DNA from: Lingula anatina | Lineage: Eukaryota; Brachiopoda; Lingulata; Lingulida; Lingulidae | Direction: 5' to 3' | Assembly (NCBI RefSeq): GCF_001039355.2 | Contig: NW_019775669.1 | Coordinates: 39,273 to 87,072, forward strand | Length of the DNA stretch: 47,800 bases | In this document: piece after piece, positions 28,660 to 39,711 of the stretch | How the letters are laid out: each line of letters begins with the position of its first letter | Numbering within the stretch: position 1 is the first letter of the stretch | Notes under the pieces: model-generated | Seen by the model: only the letters and a program-made list of their open reading frames with translations | Databases searched by the model: none | Told to the model about the DNA's origin: nothing | Translations under genes and position numbers: made by a program

Positions 28660-31429
28660 AATTTCTTTTCGGGGATGGAACATTGGAGATGGCAATGACC
28701 CACTGTATACAGGTGCTATCTTGAGCAAAGCACAGGGTCTTTTGTTGATTGTGGCCTTCATACTTTGACATAATCTGACAGATGCAGCATTGAATGACAT
28801 TTTAAGCATCCTGGGGGTACCTGTAATTCTGCCCAATGCATTTCCTGATACAAAGTATAAATTCTACAAAGCTTTTGTAATGATAAGACCCAGGTATATG
28901 TTTTATTTATATGGGGTATTGACTTGGTAAAAGGGGTTAAATATAAGAAGCATATCTTTTTCAAAATGTCAGGGAAATCCTATTTATCAAGGACATTTTT
29001 GCCTCACCCATCTAGTTTTGGACATTTTCAGCTGCAAAATAAAAATGTTTAACCGGCATTATTGCATTTTTGTATAATTACTTGATGCATGTGAACTATA
29101 AGATGTGCAAGTTACATCACAATACAAGATATGAAAAATAGGTCACATCTTTAGAGGTCTTACAGTAATCAAAGGTTAAAAAGTAACAAACTGTATCCTT
29201 TTTCTAGTGCTTTATATCATTTTAAAAGTCGGGCAAAATTATCTATTTAAACTGCTGCTGTATATGTATCTGCAACCTCTACATACAAAATGACTTATTC
29301 CCCCACCTTTCTATTACAATGAAAACATTTGAATATATCTATGTATATATTATGTAAAATAAACCAATAACACTAGTGTCCTTTAGTCTCTTTTATCTTG
29401 TAAATGAAAATGAACTTATACAGTTTATATTATTTGATTTTTAGGTCCACTTTTATTGCCCATTATGTACCTCCTACTTAGGTAGATCTGTGGGCCATGC
29501 GAAGCAGCATTTGATGGGGAGCAAGCAATCAAGGATGGGACATTCTTCTGATATATCCCCATAAAGGAACAGTTGTTGGACATTTTACGAAATGATAAAC
29601 TGAGTCATCATTTGACCAACAGCTATGTAGAGAAATTGTAGGCTGCCAATGCCATTTCAGATATAACAAATTCATATCTTTACAAAAGTTTAATCCGAAA
29701 ACATAATCCACTGGGAATGACTTAACACTTACACTGAACAGTGATGGCATCCCAATCTTTAAGTCATCTGGGTACCAAATTTGGCCAATGCAGTGTTTTG
29801 TAAATGAACTTCCCCACATCTTCATTCTGAGAATATACTATTAACTGGGCTTTGGTTCAGACATAGCAAGCCAAGAAACATGAATACATTTTTGAGGCCT
29901 TTTATCGATGAATGTATTCATCTTGAAGAAAATGCATTCAGTTTTCAAGGGGTTCAAAGCAGAGTTTTTCCACAAATCTGCTGCACAGACAGCCCTGCAT
30001 GGGCTTTGATCAGTAACTGTTAACAGTACAATGGGCAATTTGGGTGTGACTGGTGTGAGTACCAAGGTGAAACAGTTGCTAGAGAGAGAGATCCTCCAAC
30101 AAGGTATTATCCATACAGGGAGGTGCCAGTGAGGACTGATACCAAACAAGGGGAGTATGCCTTGCAAGCAGAAGAAGCAAATGAAGCTGTGAAAGGTTTA
30201 AAGGGCCTTTCAGTGATTCAGCAGCTGCCAACATTTGATGTTGTAAATGGGATGACTCCAGAATACATGCATGGTGTGTGCCAGGGAGTAATGTGGCAGT
30301 TGACATCACTATGGTTAGATCCACCCAATCACGAGGAGCCATATTTTGTGGGAAGAAGCAGTGCTGCCATTGATAATAGGCTATTGAGCATCAGTCCCCC
30401 ATAAGAGATTTTCCGGTCACCACACTCAATCAAAGAAAGTTAGTTCTGGAAGTCATCAGAATGGAGGTCATTACTAATGTACGGCCTTGTTGTTTTTTAC
30501 GGTACCTTGCCTACAGTATACCATCAACATTTTTTTTCTCATTTATGGTGTGTACTGTTTGTTAGGTGAGAGCATCACACCTACTACTATAGCAGTGGCA
30601 GATGCCTGCTTAGTCAAGTTTGTTCTTCAAATGGAGGAGCTGTATGGGCTCTCCGCATGCACATTCAATGTGCACCAGTTAACGCACTTGGCACATGGAG
30701 TGAAGATGTGTGGACCATTTTGTGCAACTTCAGCCTTTACTTTTGAAAGTAAAAACCACGATCTCTTGAAATTATTTGCAGGAACTCAGTGTGTGCCACA
30801 GCAGATTTGTTCAACCTTTAATTTGATCAGGATATTACCAGTTTTGGCCAGGAAATGTGTGACAGAAGACCTTGATTTTGATGTAATTAGTGTGTTTAAT
30901 GAGCTTACTAACAGTTCACCTTCTATAAAGAGTAAAAAGATTTTGGACGAGGGGCGTTTTTTCCATTGGGAAAGGGAAGAAAACAGCATTGACTATTACA
31001 GAGAATATTTCTATTATGAAATTATTGAATTTTGATTTAAACCACCTCTCCGCAATCATTTACTATAAATTTTGTATAAATAATGTTTTGTTCTCAAGCA
31101 TTCAGTATACATGTGCAGTGAGGCATGACAACTCATGTGTTGAGTTTATAGGTGGCAAGTATGGAAGAGTTGTTGGACTTTATGTGGTTAAACCACATTG
31201 TTATTGTAAGACTGATGAGCTCCAATATTGCCAATGTGCTGTACACTATGTTGTTTTGTTAAAAGAACTTGAATGTGTTAAGTGGGATCTCTTCAGAGAT
31301 GTGGAACTGGGTGCAGTGTCAGCATTTTTGCCAAAAGTCAGTGAGTCAAACCGAATATTGGCTGTTTCATCTGTAAACATTATAAAAATGCATTTGCTTG
31401 AAGCTGAGACACAGATTATTTTTATGTGA
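28660..31429 (+). pseudogene. CACTA/EnSpm-like (Transposase_21/DUF4218 type) transposase core, decayed
   Basis: Consecutive pieces match the order of this family: DPLYTGAILSKAQGLLLI and HNLTDAALNDIL (28690-28880); a zinc finger YCPLCTSYLG after a good acceptor (29444 onward); IKEQLLDILRNDKLS; LTLTLNSDGIPIFKSS with the first Asp, and CFVNELPHIF (about 29720-29825); RPFIDECIHLEEN; CTDSPAWALISNC with a second Asp; YNGQFGCDWCEYQGE; RYYPYREVPVRTD; GLSVIQQLPTFDVVNGMTPEYMHG..G (30200-30290); RLLSISPP; then the DUF4218-like part with ACTFNVHQLTHLAHGVK and FAGTQCVPQQI (30487-31035), and a C-terminal part to 31429. Stops and shifts break it repeatedly: TGA at about 28767 (an expected Arg), a TAA near 30020, TAA at 30402, and one extra T near 30531-30538. 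It is dead but still easy to identify. Confidence 0.75.
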
Positions 31430-33237
31430 GTTACCTTGCAGGTTTTATGATAACTAGCTCTAGTGCACATATGCACATTTTCTATTAGATGACATTATTT
31501 TGTTTTGCTGTGCAGATGACTTTTTACAGTAGTATTTATTTATGTATCTCCATGCTGGATTCATTGATATTTTAATATCAAGTAATTAAAATTACTTAAA
31601 TTGTATTGTTATTTTAAAAATAATATTGTTCTAATGTGTATGCGATATTTCAGTTGGTGATTCATAGTTGTTTTAACTTCACTTTAATTTCCCTCTGAAA
31701 AGCCTTGACAAGTAATTGAAGCTCTGCACAGTGTCTTGAGAAATGTTCGAATTTGAAATAAACCATGAGAAGGGCTTGGTTTTCATCATGTTAGCCCCTG
31801 AAAACTACTTGAATTTGATCGTCAAGCAATTTTTGGAAAATTATTTCAAGTCTTGTAATATTTACCTGAAAGTGGACAATAAAACTGGCAGACACATTTT
31901 GGACAACATTTGAGATTGCTTTCATGTTTGGACTTTTATGTGTTGAAACACAGAGTTTTTGTGAAATATTACTCTCTTGCTGATGGATATCTTGTGTATA
32001 TAGTTGTAATTGCCTATTTACTTACATGGATGTTTTCTTATTTTGAGTTTTGTGTCTGTTTGAAACTGTTCACTAAAAATGTTTATTTTCTGTTAATGCT
32101 GTGCTTACATAAATTAAAATACCACAGTTGAATGAATGATATTAACAACTCCAATGAACTTTGAACAATAAAAAAGAATAATATGAAAGGTTTTTCATTT
32201 TTGTAGGAAATGTAGAAACTGATAGATATGTAAAAAAAAAAAAAAACATGCATTTCAAAATGCATCAGTAATCAAAATTCTAATATTTTAGATTACAGTT
32301 TCCCCAGTTATTACTCCAATTTTTAACAACTTCATTCAACTTTTTAATGGACATGTACCTACACTTTACAAATTTAGGAGCATTTTAACTGACACTTGAA
32401 CCACTTGCATCTGTTAGATAATGAAAAAGTATAAAGAAAAAATAAAGCAAAACATATATAATACAAGTATCTAGAGAGTATACACACACACACACACACA
32501 CACACAAAATAGAATATGTAATATATGAGCACAAGGATCTTGAGAATATATGTTGTTTTGATATTTTTTTCCTATAGGGCTACCTACAAAATTTCCCATA
32601 GGATCTTAAAGGAATTCCTAAAGGAAACCCTATAGAAAAGATTTCCTATAGGATCCTATAGAATTCCTATAGGAAACCCTATAGAGAAGCTTTCCTATGG
32701 GATCACAAAGATTTTTGTCATATGACCACTGATTTGGTTAAAAGAGACATTGTTTGAGATTTTGCCTCAAGGAAGAAACTCTGTGGTTTCATAACTAACT
32801 CGTGAAAGTTCTTTTTAAAGGCATCTTGCCTGATATTATCAAGGGTTTCTGGATTAAGAATTTAGTGTAGATTTTTTTATTGAAAAAATCATGAATCTTA
32901 GATTGGGTAAGAAAGGCTATAAAAGTGGAGAAATGCCGTGGCTCCAGGAGTAAAGTGAAAAGTTCTTTCACAGGACTGGCAATAATGTGTTTGGTTCTAA
33001 TAAAGTAAGAATAAATGGCACACTTATGATTGTTTATTATATAATTACATTATAAAAAGCCTCTTTGAGTTTTATTTTGTGTTATTTTTCTATTCACATC
33101 ATATTATTTAGTTTGTTTATCATTCATGGGCTATTTGCGTGCTAAAAGGTGTATATATGGTCCACTTTCCCCTACCTCTTCCTGCCAAAAAGTTCAAATT
33201 CCTTTCCAGATACAAAATATAACCTTTTCAAACATTT
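31430..33237. other. Unassigned region with CA microsatellite and CCTATAGG palindromes
   Basis: No gene supported. A (CA)n run lies at 32485-32506. At about 32570-32702 CCTATAGG and its variants are repeated within two or three units of about 50 bp that are themselves palindromic. An AATAAA at about 31877 could serve the transposase remnant. Confidence 0.6.
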
Positions 33238-33243
33238 TTTATT
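33238..33243 (-). terminator. Polyadenylation signal of the unrecognised minus-strand gene
   Basis: Minus-strand AATAAA, 38 nt after the stop codon at 33281. Confidence 0.5.
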
Positions 33244-33280
33244 GAAGAAAAGACTGCATTTTCCCTCGGTTCGTTCTCAC

Positions 33281-33545
33281 TTAAATGTAATGCTTCTTGC
33301 GGGGATTGGATAATGTATTGATTAAACAGAAAAACACACGGTATAAACTTTTATTATTTATTCCATTAAAACATTTTGTGCAGGTTGGGTTTGTATTTTG
33401 AATGTTTTTTGATAATGCAACAAATGTCCAGTAAATATCCTCATAATATAAATTTTTCAAGATGCCCAAGTCCTCTATATAGGCGTTACTTCCCACTCTT
33501 GTGGGAGTAGTTTTCCTGGAATAGTCTGTAAAGTGAACGCTTTGC
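33281..33545 (-). CDS. Terminal coding exon, unrecognised gene
   Basis: After an acceptor (TTTGGGCAG, exon starting at 33545) the frame QSVHFTDYSRKTTPTRVGSN runs through YIEDLGILKNLYYED and CTKCFNG to a TAA at 33281. The reading frame is the one required by the phase (two bases) left by the exon at 34103-34199. A polyadenylation signal follows closely. The polypyrimidine tract of the acceptor is weak. No domain is recognised. Confidence 0.45.
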
Positions 33546-34102
33546 CTGCCCAAACCTTTGCCTTTAGCTTTCCGAAAAATATTGTAAATGATACTTTAAT
33601 ATTTATTTAATATTTATTTTTTATTTAAAAATGACTAATTTTGCTTTGGATAACAGTTCATTTAAATGCTAATCAAATACGAAAAAACAATGGCAACCTT
33701 ATGGTATATTAGTATTTTTCAAACTATGTACTTTAAGCCATCAAAGTGCTTAAAACAATAATTTTTCAAGGTTTAAAAAGGGTCCGGTAATATTCCTTTT
33801 TTATTTCTACATAAGTCTGTACAGTTCGTTTGCTTGTTTGAGAACATCCCCCACTATCTATCACTTTCGTATGTAGGAACTTTCAATGGCATCTGGCAAA
33901 AAGATGAAGAGAGTTCATTCTTTGAGTGTACTAGTATGTACAAGTTTTCATTTAGGAAATATGAATAATGAAATAACTACTAGTACATGTAATGATGAAA
34001 ACATGCATTCATGATTACTGCTGAGCAATTTGAATAGGCCTTTTAGGCCTTTTAGGAAAAGTAAACTTTGACAAGGTTTAAAAAGGTTCATGTAATACAT
34101 AC

Positions 34103-34199
34103 CTCATACCCTTCTTTCTTAATTTGGTCCACCCTGTTTGCTTGTTTAAAGCATCTTGATGCTTCTCAGACATGTAGTAGACCTGTCTTTTTATATCGT
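34103..34199 (-). CDS. Internal exon, unrecognised gene
   Basis: Good acceptor (TTTATTTCTTGACCAG) and donor (GTATGT). The 97-nt exon, joined with the preceding G, reads DDIKRQVYYMSEKHQDALNK then QTGWTKLRKKGM, ending with two bases that complete with the terminal exon. Lys-rich. A diverged copy with stop codons lies at about 33766-33898, suggesting local exon duplication. Confidence 0.5.
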
Positions 34200-34425
34200 C
34201 TGGTCAAGAAATAAACAGAGAAAAGAAATAAACGAAAATATGAATGCTGAAATAACTGCATGTAAATATGAAGATAATCGTGATTATTGCTACACGACTT
34301 GAGTGAACCTAGTCAGAGTGTTTACATAAAAACAAATTCAAAGACTTCTGAGGCTCTAATCAAGGACTTTTAATGGTTGTTTGTTCCCTTTAAATTGCTT
34401 GATTCAAATGTTACATACGGCCTAC

Positions 34426-34529
34426 CTGATGTTTTTCTCATTCTCTTCATCCTTATCAGTTTAATAATCCCAGCAGTAATAATCCCACATCGTTGAGTTT
34501 GGCACTTACATTTTTGGACTTTTGACTTG
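34426..34529 (-). CDS. Internal exon with Cys-x-Cys-x5-Cys motif, unrecognised gene
   Basis: The exon follows an AG at 34530-34531 and ends at donor GTAGGC. It reads KSKVQKCKCQTQRCGIITAG then KLIRMKRMRKTS. The closely spaced cysteines (CKCQTQRC) might bind metal. The splice phase matches both neighbours. Related, broken sequence lies further upstream at about 34800-34970. Confidence 0.45.
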
Positions 34530-34633
34530 CTACAGTCAATATCAATATTATTATTATTATTATTATTATTAACTTGCTTCAATCATTGCAAATCACTGAA
34601 CATAATAAAGTTAGTGACTGGAGATTCTCTAAC

Positions 34634-34675
34634 CTTTTTATGTCAAGGAGAGCGTGTTTTTCTCTAGAGAAATCA
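34634..34675 (-). CDS. Short internal exon, unrecognised gene
   Basis: 42 nt between acceptor GGGATTTGCAG and donor GTTAGA, reading DFSREKHALLDIK with two extra bases that join the next exon as a Ser codon. A second copy about 100 bp upstream (34738-34785 region) reads DHFEREKHALLDKK but has GC instead of a GT donor. The first coding exon of this gene was not found. Confidence 0.4.
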
Positions 34676-36819
34676 CTGCAAATCCCAACATTACCAAAAA
34701 CAACTAAGTTAGTGACATGAGATCCTCTAGCCTTTTTTGTCGAGGAGAGCGTGCTTTTCTCTTTCGAAATGATCCTTTGGCCTGCCAAACTGTGACCTTC
34801 AACACTTTTTTCACTTGCTGCAACCAACGCATACATCCTGACATAACTGAGACAGCGACGATAGCTACTGTTAAATGTCAAGCTTTTTTCTTGGTGAAAA
34901 AGTCCTCTATGCAAATATGGAGATGTGACTGCTGACATTTATATTTTTGACTTGTTGTATTGAAATCCTGACAATGTTGGAAATAGAAATGTCGACGTAG
35001 AAATGTCGTCGTTTCAAGCGTCACAATTACATTGTACATGAGATGAAATGCGGCGATGTGAACACTTCTTTCACTGCATTAAATGCTATTGTTCATTTCT
35101 TTTCAGAATACAACTAACTTTAAGGTTCGACAGGCATTGGCGGCGACAAGTGGAAAATGTATTGTCTCTTTCATTGATTTTTCGTTACTTAAAATGTTCA
35201 AATCAAGGAAATATCTTGGAAGGTCCATCTTTTTACATTATTGTCGGTTCATGGAAAGCGCTGCTCTTCTAACAAGGTTTTAAGTTGACAAATTGAATAC
35301 CTTAAGCAAAGTGTAAAACATTGCATTATGCAAACAATTTGCAAAAATATGGGCTTGTTAGCATACCGCGCTTATTGTAAGATACGGAATAGTATGTTTA
35401 TATACAAAAGTTCACCATATCGATAGAAAATAAAATATAAATGCAATCTTTCCGGGTATCAAAAGTTGGGGTATAAGGTGGTCTTTGGCACTGTAAGAGG
35501 TGATAGTTGAACTTTTGAAAGTCAATGAAAATGATGGTTTTTCCGAGAGGTGAAAAAAGGTGACCTTTTACAAAATGAAAAGCGAAAGAAGACCTTTTCG
35601 TCAGGGTCATCTTTCGCTAACATTTTGTAAGTAAATAAAAGGCGATAAACCCAATATAGAGGTGCATTACTCATGATGAAGTGTCAAAAATCAAAATGGA
35701 AGTAATTCAAAGTTGCATTTATTTTTAACATGTGTATAGAACAGAAATCCACAACTGTCTCAATTTAAATTCAAATTTTGATTTTTACCACGTCTTTACA
35801 TTGCGCAAAGAGCCCTAAATGGTTACAAATATTCCGGGTCATTTAACTTTAATTTTATACCGCGTTCGGATATATTTTGTAGAGTTTCAATCATGGTAAA
35901 TTATACATGACGTAAGGATGTTTCATAAATATTTAAACTGTAACGCAGGGGCTTTGCATCATGGCTAATACATGTACTAGGTAACGTATGTTCCCCAGAA
36001 AAATTGTTAGAAAGTTTCATTTTGTTCACGTAAAAGAATAAATAAAATAATTGGTCTTGAGCATATTTTGGGAACCACTTGACCAATCTTATTTTCAATG
36101 TAAATGACAATGTAAATAGTCAATGTAAATGGCAAAGCGTATCTTTTTCGTCACCATCGTTAAATTATCGTCGTTCAAATGCACTTGTTACGATTGATGC
36201 ATTTTTAATCCTTTATCAAATGTGTATGTGCATCTACATGTAGATTAAACGCTGCAAATATTATACTTGGCGGTTGCACACAGTGTCTGGGTGTCTTCAT
36301 ACATTTTCTTGCTAGCAGGATCTTAAATGTCAATAGTGCATTTAAGTCTAGTAAAATCTGTGTTTGACCTATGGTCGTGAAATAAAATATTATTGATTGG
36401 TTACTTTCACCCTGAGATGATCTAAATAATCATTCATCGTGCGAGCATTTGTGAACGTTGTGGTCATAACGGCGAGAGGGGGACTAATATTTGTGTGTGT
36501 TATGAACGTGGCGAGTGGATGTGAGTGTGTGTAGTGGGCAGGGAGAGGTGGTCACGTAAAGGGAAATAATGATGTTGTAATTGCTTTGATATGTAAGACA
36601 CAAGTCAATTCTTTTTCATGGCAATTTTGTAAAGATACAAGACCCGCTTAAAGTGTCTTCTTTGTTTCTTTGTGGGTATTCCACAAAATATGTAAACAGA
36701 ATCCATTTAGAAATAAGTGCGTATTTGCTATTCCAGTGTGAAAACATCCTTTAGTATTTCCAGTGGAATTCTCACATTGTTAACCCGGAAACAAATGTCT
36801 GAAATCTAATACACATGTA
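34676..36819. other. Region with decayed exon copies; otherwise unassigned
   Basis: 34676-35000 holds diverged copies of the short exons described for the neighbouring minus-strand gene. A strong plus-strand acceptor (TTCATTTCTTTTCAG) at about 35105 is followed by 59 open codons (NTTNFKVRQALAATSGKC) to 35283, unrecognised. 35300-36819 shows no gene; short tandem CAATGTAAAT units occur at 36097-36130. Confidence 0.35.
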
Positions 36820-38068
36820 GGGGAGACCGGGGCTAGTTGGCCCAGTTAGACACTTTTGGCCTTGTAGAGCCAACTAGGAGTGGGTTAGAGTAACAAAACC
36901 GGTTTCAGAGTAAGCCCCATGAACTAAGCTACGTATGCAACGTCATTATTTTTCAAATATAATGCCAGGTGGCTCAAAATTTGACAAAAAACGCAGTTGA
37001 CGTCAGGGGGGCCAACTTGGCCAAGTTGGCCCCAGGGTCGGGGCAAGTTGGCCCCCCTATACGAAAATGAAGTATATATCCCATGTAAACGCCTTAAAAT
37101 ACATTTTTATAAATTTTTAATTTATTTAATTGATTTTTGAGAGTCTTTGATGAATAAACAGTTCAAATGAGGCAGATTTATTGAGGTTTCCGTACGTCAC
37201 GTTGTTGGGGGGGAGGGGGGGTATGTGTTGCAAGAACCAAAATATCTATCAATAAAATGTGTTTTGTTTTAATTAAGAATAAATAAATAATGGTATAAAG
37301 AAGGTTTTTAATGAATGAAAACGAATTATAAATTTTCTTTTTAAAAGAAAGTAACAAATTCAGTTTTGAACCAATGAGTTTGTTTCAACAATGGTCTCTA
37401 GCTAGGGACACTGTAAATACAAAGGGAATTACCTTACAATGAATTAAGGCAAAATAAATGTTTTTCTACGGAAAGTCCAATGAATTTGCTTTTTAATACT
37501 TACAATCAACAGAATATTTCTGATATAAATTTTCAAAAAGACACCAGAGAGAAAATTTAAAAAAATCAATCAGACGGTAATAGACACCGGCAAGCTTTGT
37601 CAATTTCACCAACTTGTTTATTTCAAACAGCGTTGCGCGCGAAGGTTTGTGGGTAATATGAGGGTCCAACTTGCCCCGAGTCAAGGGGGCCAACTAGCCC
37701 CGGGTGCACATTATTTATTTTAAAGGATGGTAGCCATTTATGGTGCTAGAATGAGCAACGATGATACATCTCTGTGAAACTTGAAACAATGAGCTTCAGT
37801 TTGATGCCCTATACATATCTTATATTCGATCAAAAGCCTATGAAAATAGATTTTGAAATCTCTTAAACAAAATTACTTTTAGGTGCAAAAATCGTTTATT
37901 TCGACTCACCGCTTAAGTAAAACTTTTTAACGTCCGACACTTCCTTAGCATTGTAGGCTACGGTCACTTTGCAAGAGTATGTGGCCAATTTTTTTACCTC
38001 GTAGTTACTTTTTCATAAATTGACTGGGGGCCAACTTACCCCGGGGTCCAACTAGCCCCGGTCTCCCC
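36820..38068. mobile_element. Non-autonomous TIR element, 1249 bp, with 8-bp target duplication
   Basis: Left end GGGGAGACCGGGGCTAGTTG and the exact inverse at the right end (38049-38068); identity continues one more base and then breaks up. Flanks are CACATGTA (36812-36819) and TACATGTA (38069-38076), a near-perfect 8-bp duplication as made by hAT or P-type transposases. Further copies of the terminal motif (AAGTTGGCCCC, CAACTTGCCCCG) lie inside at about 37000-37060 and 37667-37710. No transposase is encoded. The stretch 37455-37650 is a diverged relative of repeat A (see findings). Confidence 0.8.
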
Positions 38069-38076
38069 TACATGTA

Positions 38077-38611
38077 GGATGTTATTATACGTTGCACGCA
38101 ATGTTCGCTACCCAGCTGCAGTACAAGTACACACTCAAAGCACAACTGTTAACTACCTTACACGTACAGTGAATCACATAAAGCAATGGAGATATCGCAA
38201 TTGAACGTTTCCTATGGAGACAAGCTGACGTCGATGTTTTCCACTTTCAGACAAAATGTTTATTTACAAGTAAACTGTGGACTAAAATACATGCTGTTAT
38301 TTAACTAAGGGGTTTGACCACATTTGTCAATTCATGTGCGCTTTTCACTATATTTCTGTATGTGATCTGGTCTTATATTCCCTCTGGTTGAGTACATGTA
38401 GAGGTATTTTGTTTCTAGAATGCAGAGTAAGCCAAACAATATGTACAATAGATAAAACAGCCCCTCTGCCTGTCCTCCCGTTAGTGCCTATACTTCATGT
38501 TGGCTGGTCACCTGCAGTTTGAAAGCAGTTCTTATGACAACTGCACGCAAATGAAAATCTTTGAAACACATGTGATGTTCATTTTCAAAACATCTGTGAC
38601 TAATCGGCAGT
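38077..38611. other. Unassigned region
   Basis: No supported gene or repeat; a plus-strand 62-codon frame at 38334-38522 has no features. Confidence 0.4.
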
Positions 38612-38717
38612 TCATAATTTGGATATTTGAGTTATGTTCGATTGACTAGACCTCCTCTGCACAACACTAAGGCGGCCTGTTCTCTCACTACCGGGGACAA
38701 TGATCCCAGGCATGAAC
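38612..38717 (-). CDS. Candidate last exon of a small secreted protein gene
   Basis: Acceptor TACTCTGTTTCAG, exon from 38717. In the phase left by the preceding exon it reads FMPGIIVPGSERTGRLSVVQ then RRSSQSN and stops at 38612-38614. It contains two dibasic or Arg-Arg sites. No polyadenylation signal was identified with certainty. It depends on the model given for 42935-43041. Confidence 0.3.
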
Positions 38718-38830
38718 CTGAAACAGAGTAGCTTACATTATATGACAAACAAGGAAATATCGCAAAGATAATTTGAAAGGCTACAAGCATAGTGTTATTA
38801 TTGTTCAGGAAAGGATTGCGACATTTTGAC

Positions 38831-38950
38831 CTTTTAGAGTGTCCGCGCAGTGGTTGGTCGAGTTCCAGACGTTTCAGGATCTTCACCAGTATTTGCGCCA
38901 TTCTGCGCACACAGTGCAGCGTGGGAGCAGCCACAAGGTGACGCACAGGG
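38831..38950 (-). CDS. Candidate middle exon of a small secreted protein gene
   Basis: Acceptor CCGTTTCAG (exon from 38950) and weak donor GTCAAA. With phase 2 at both sides it reads PVRHLVAAPTLHC then RRMAQILVKILKRLEL and RGHSK, an amphipathic, basic segment with RR, KR and terminal KR (completed by the next exon). A second frame is also open almost throughout, so the choice rests on the phase of the signal-peptide exon. Unrecognised. Confidence 0.3.
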
Positions 38951-39439
38951 CTGAAACGGAATAATTGTTACCTGTAATCGACACTTTTAGCAACTGCAAA
39001 AAATTAAAGTTACTGATAGGTTATCCACGCTTCTTCATCATGTGTTTTATTTTGAAGGAAATAAGATGCATCTGTACATGTATTTTGTACCTGCTGTTTA
39101 ATCACCGTAATACATGTACAACATTGGTCAAAAAGGTTGCCCCACCCCTAGTATCATGTGCTTTTATTTATAAATGATCGCATATTGTTATATAGAGTGA
39201 TTTTCATTTCAGATACCACAACTAACATGATTAGTGGTACAGAAAATAGAAACAAGCGTGAAGATATAAATATTTAATATTGACTTGTGGAATCTCTGTA
39301 AGTCAAATCGGGATAAGGCATCAGCTGCTGTATTGAGAGATCCGGGAATGGACGTAAAACGCAGCTACCTACAGGCAGTTTATTGCTACGATACGAGTGG
39401 ATCACTAAAGTCTTCTAGAATTTCAGAGAATTACAGGGT
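38951..39439. other. Unassigned region
   Basis: AT-rich with no supported gene; lies just outside the DIRS-like remnant. Confidence 0.4.
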
Positions 39440-39660
39440 AACCTGTAAACACCAGTGCCTGTATTGTTTGAAAAACAATACTTTGACGGTTAACTGTGAT
39501 TTATTTTAGGCACGTGATATCACGAAGTGATATTACGTTGGTGAAATACCCTTTAATCACATGTGCCTGAAAATTGTTTGTGAAACAATACGCTGACGTT
39601 TTAAACGTAAGGCACGTAATATCACGTGGTGATATTACTTTTATTTGAAACACCTTTAAC
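39440..39660 (+). repeat. Tandem, palindrome-rich terminal repeat of the DIRS-like element
   Basis: Two diverged units of about 105 bp (from about 39457 and 39561) share TGCCTG..ATTGTTTG.GAAACAAT, GCACGT.ATATCACG..GTGATATTAC and an ACACCTTTAA-type end. Each contains hairpins (ATTGTTTGAAAAACAAT; GTGATATCAC..GTGATATTAC). It sits directly before the Gag frame, the place of the DIRS left terminal repeat. Confidence 0.5.
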
Positions 39661-39711
39661 AAATTGCGAAGACGTGTAAGCCAAACTGTATTGAAACAAG
39701 TTGAAACAAGA

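Noticed and set aside
28639-28836. Minus-strand frame over the transposase core
   Set aside because: The plus strand here matches the CACTA-like family; the minus frame is its shadow.
34546-34571. Poly-Asn N-terminus in the 34370-34582 frame
   Set aside because: It comes from an ATT microsatellite upstream of a splice acceptor; the supported exon starts after it.
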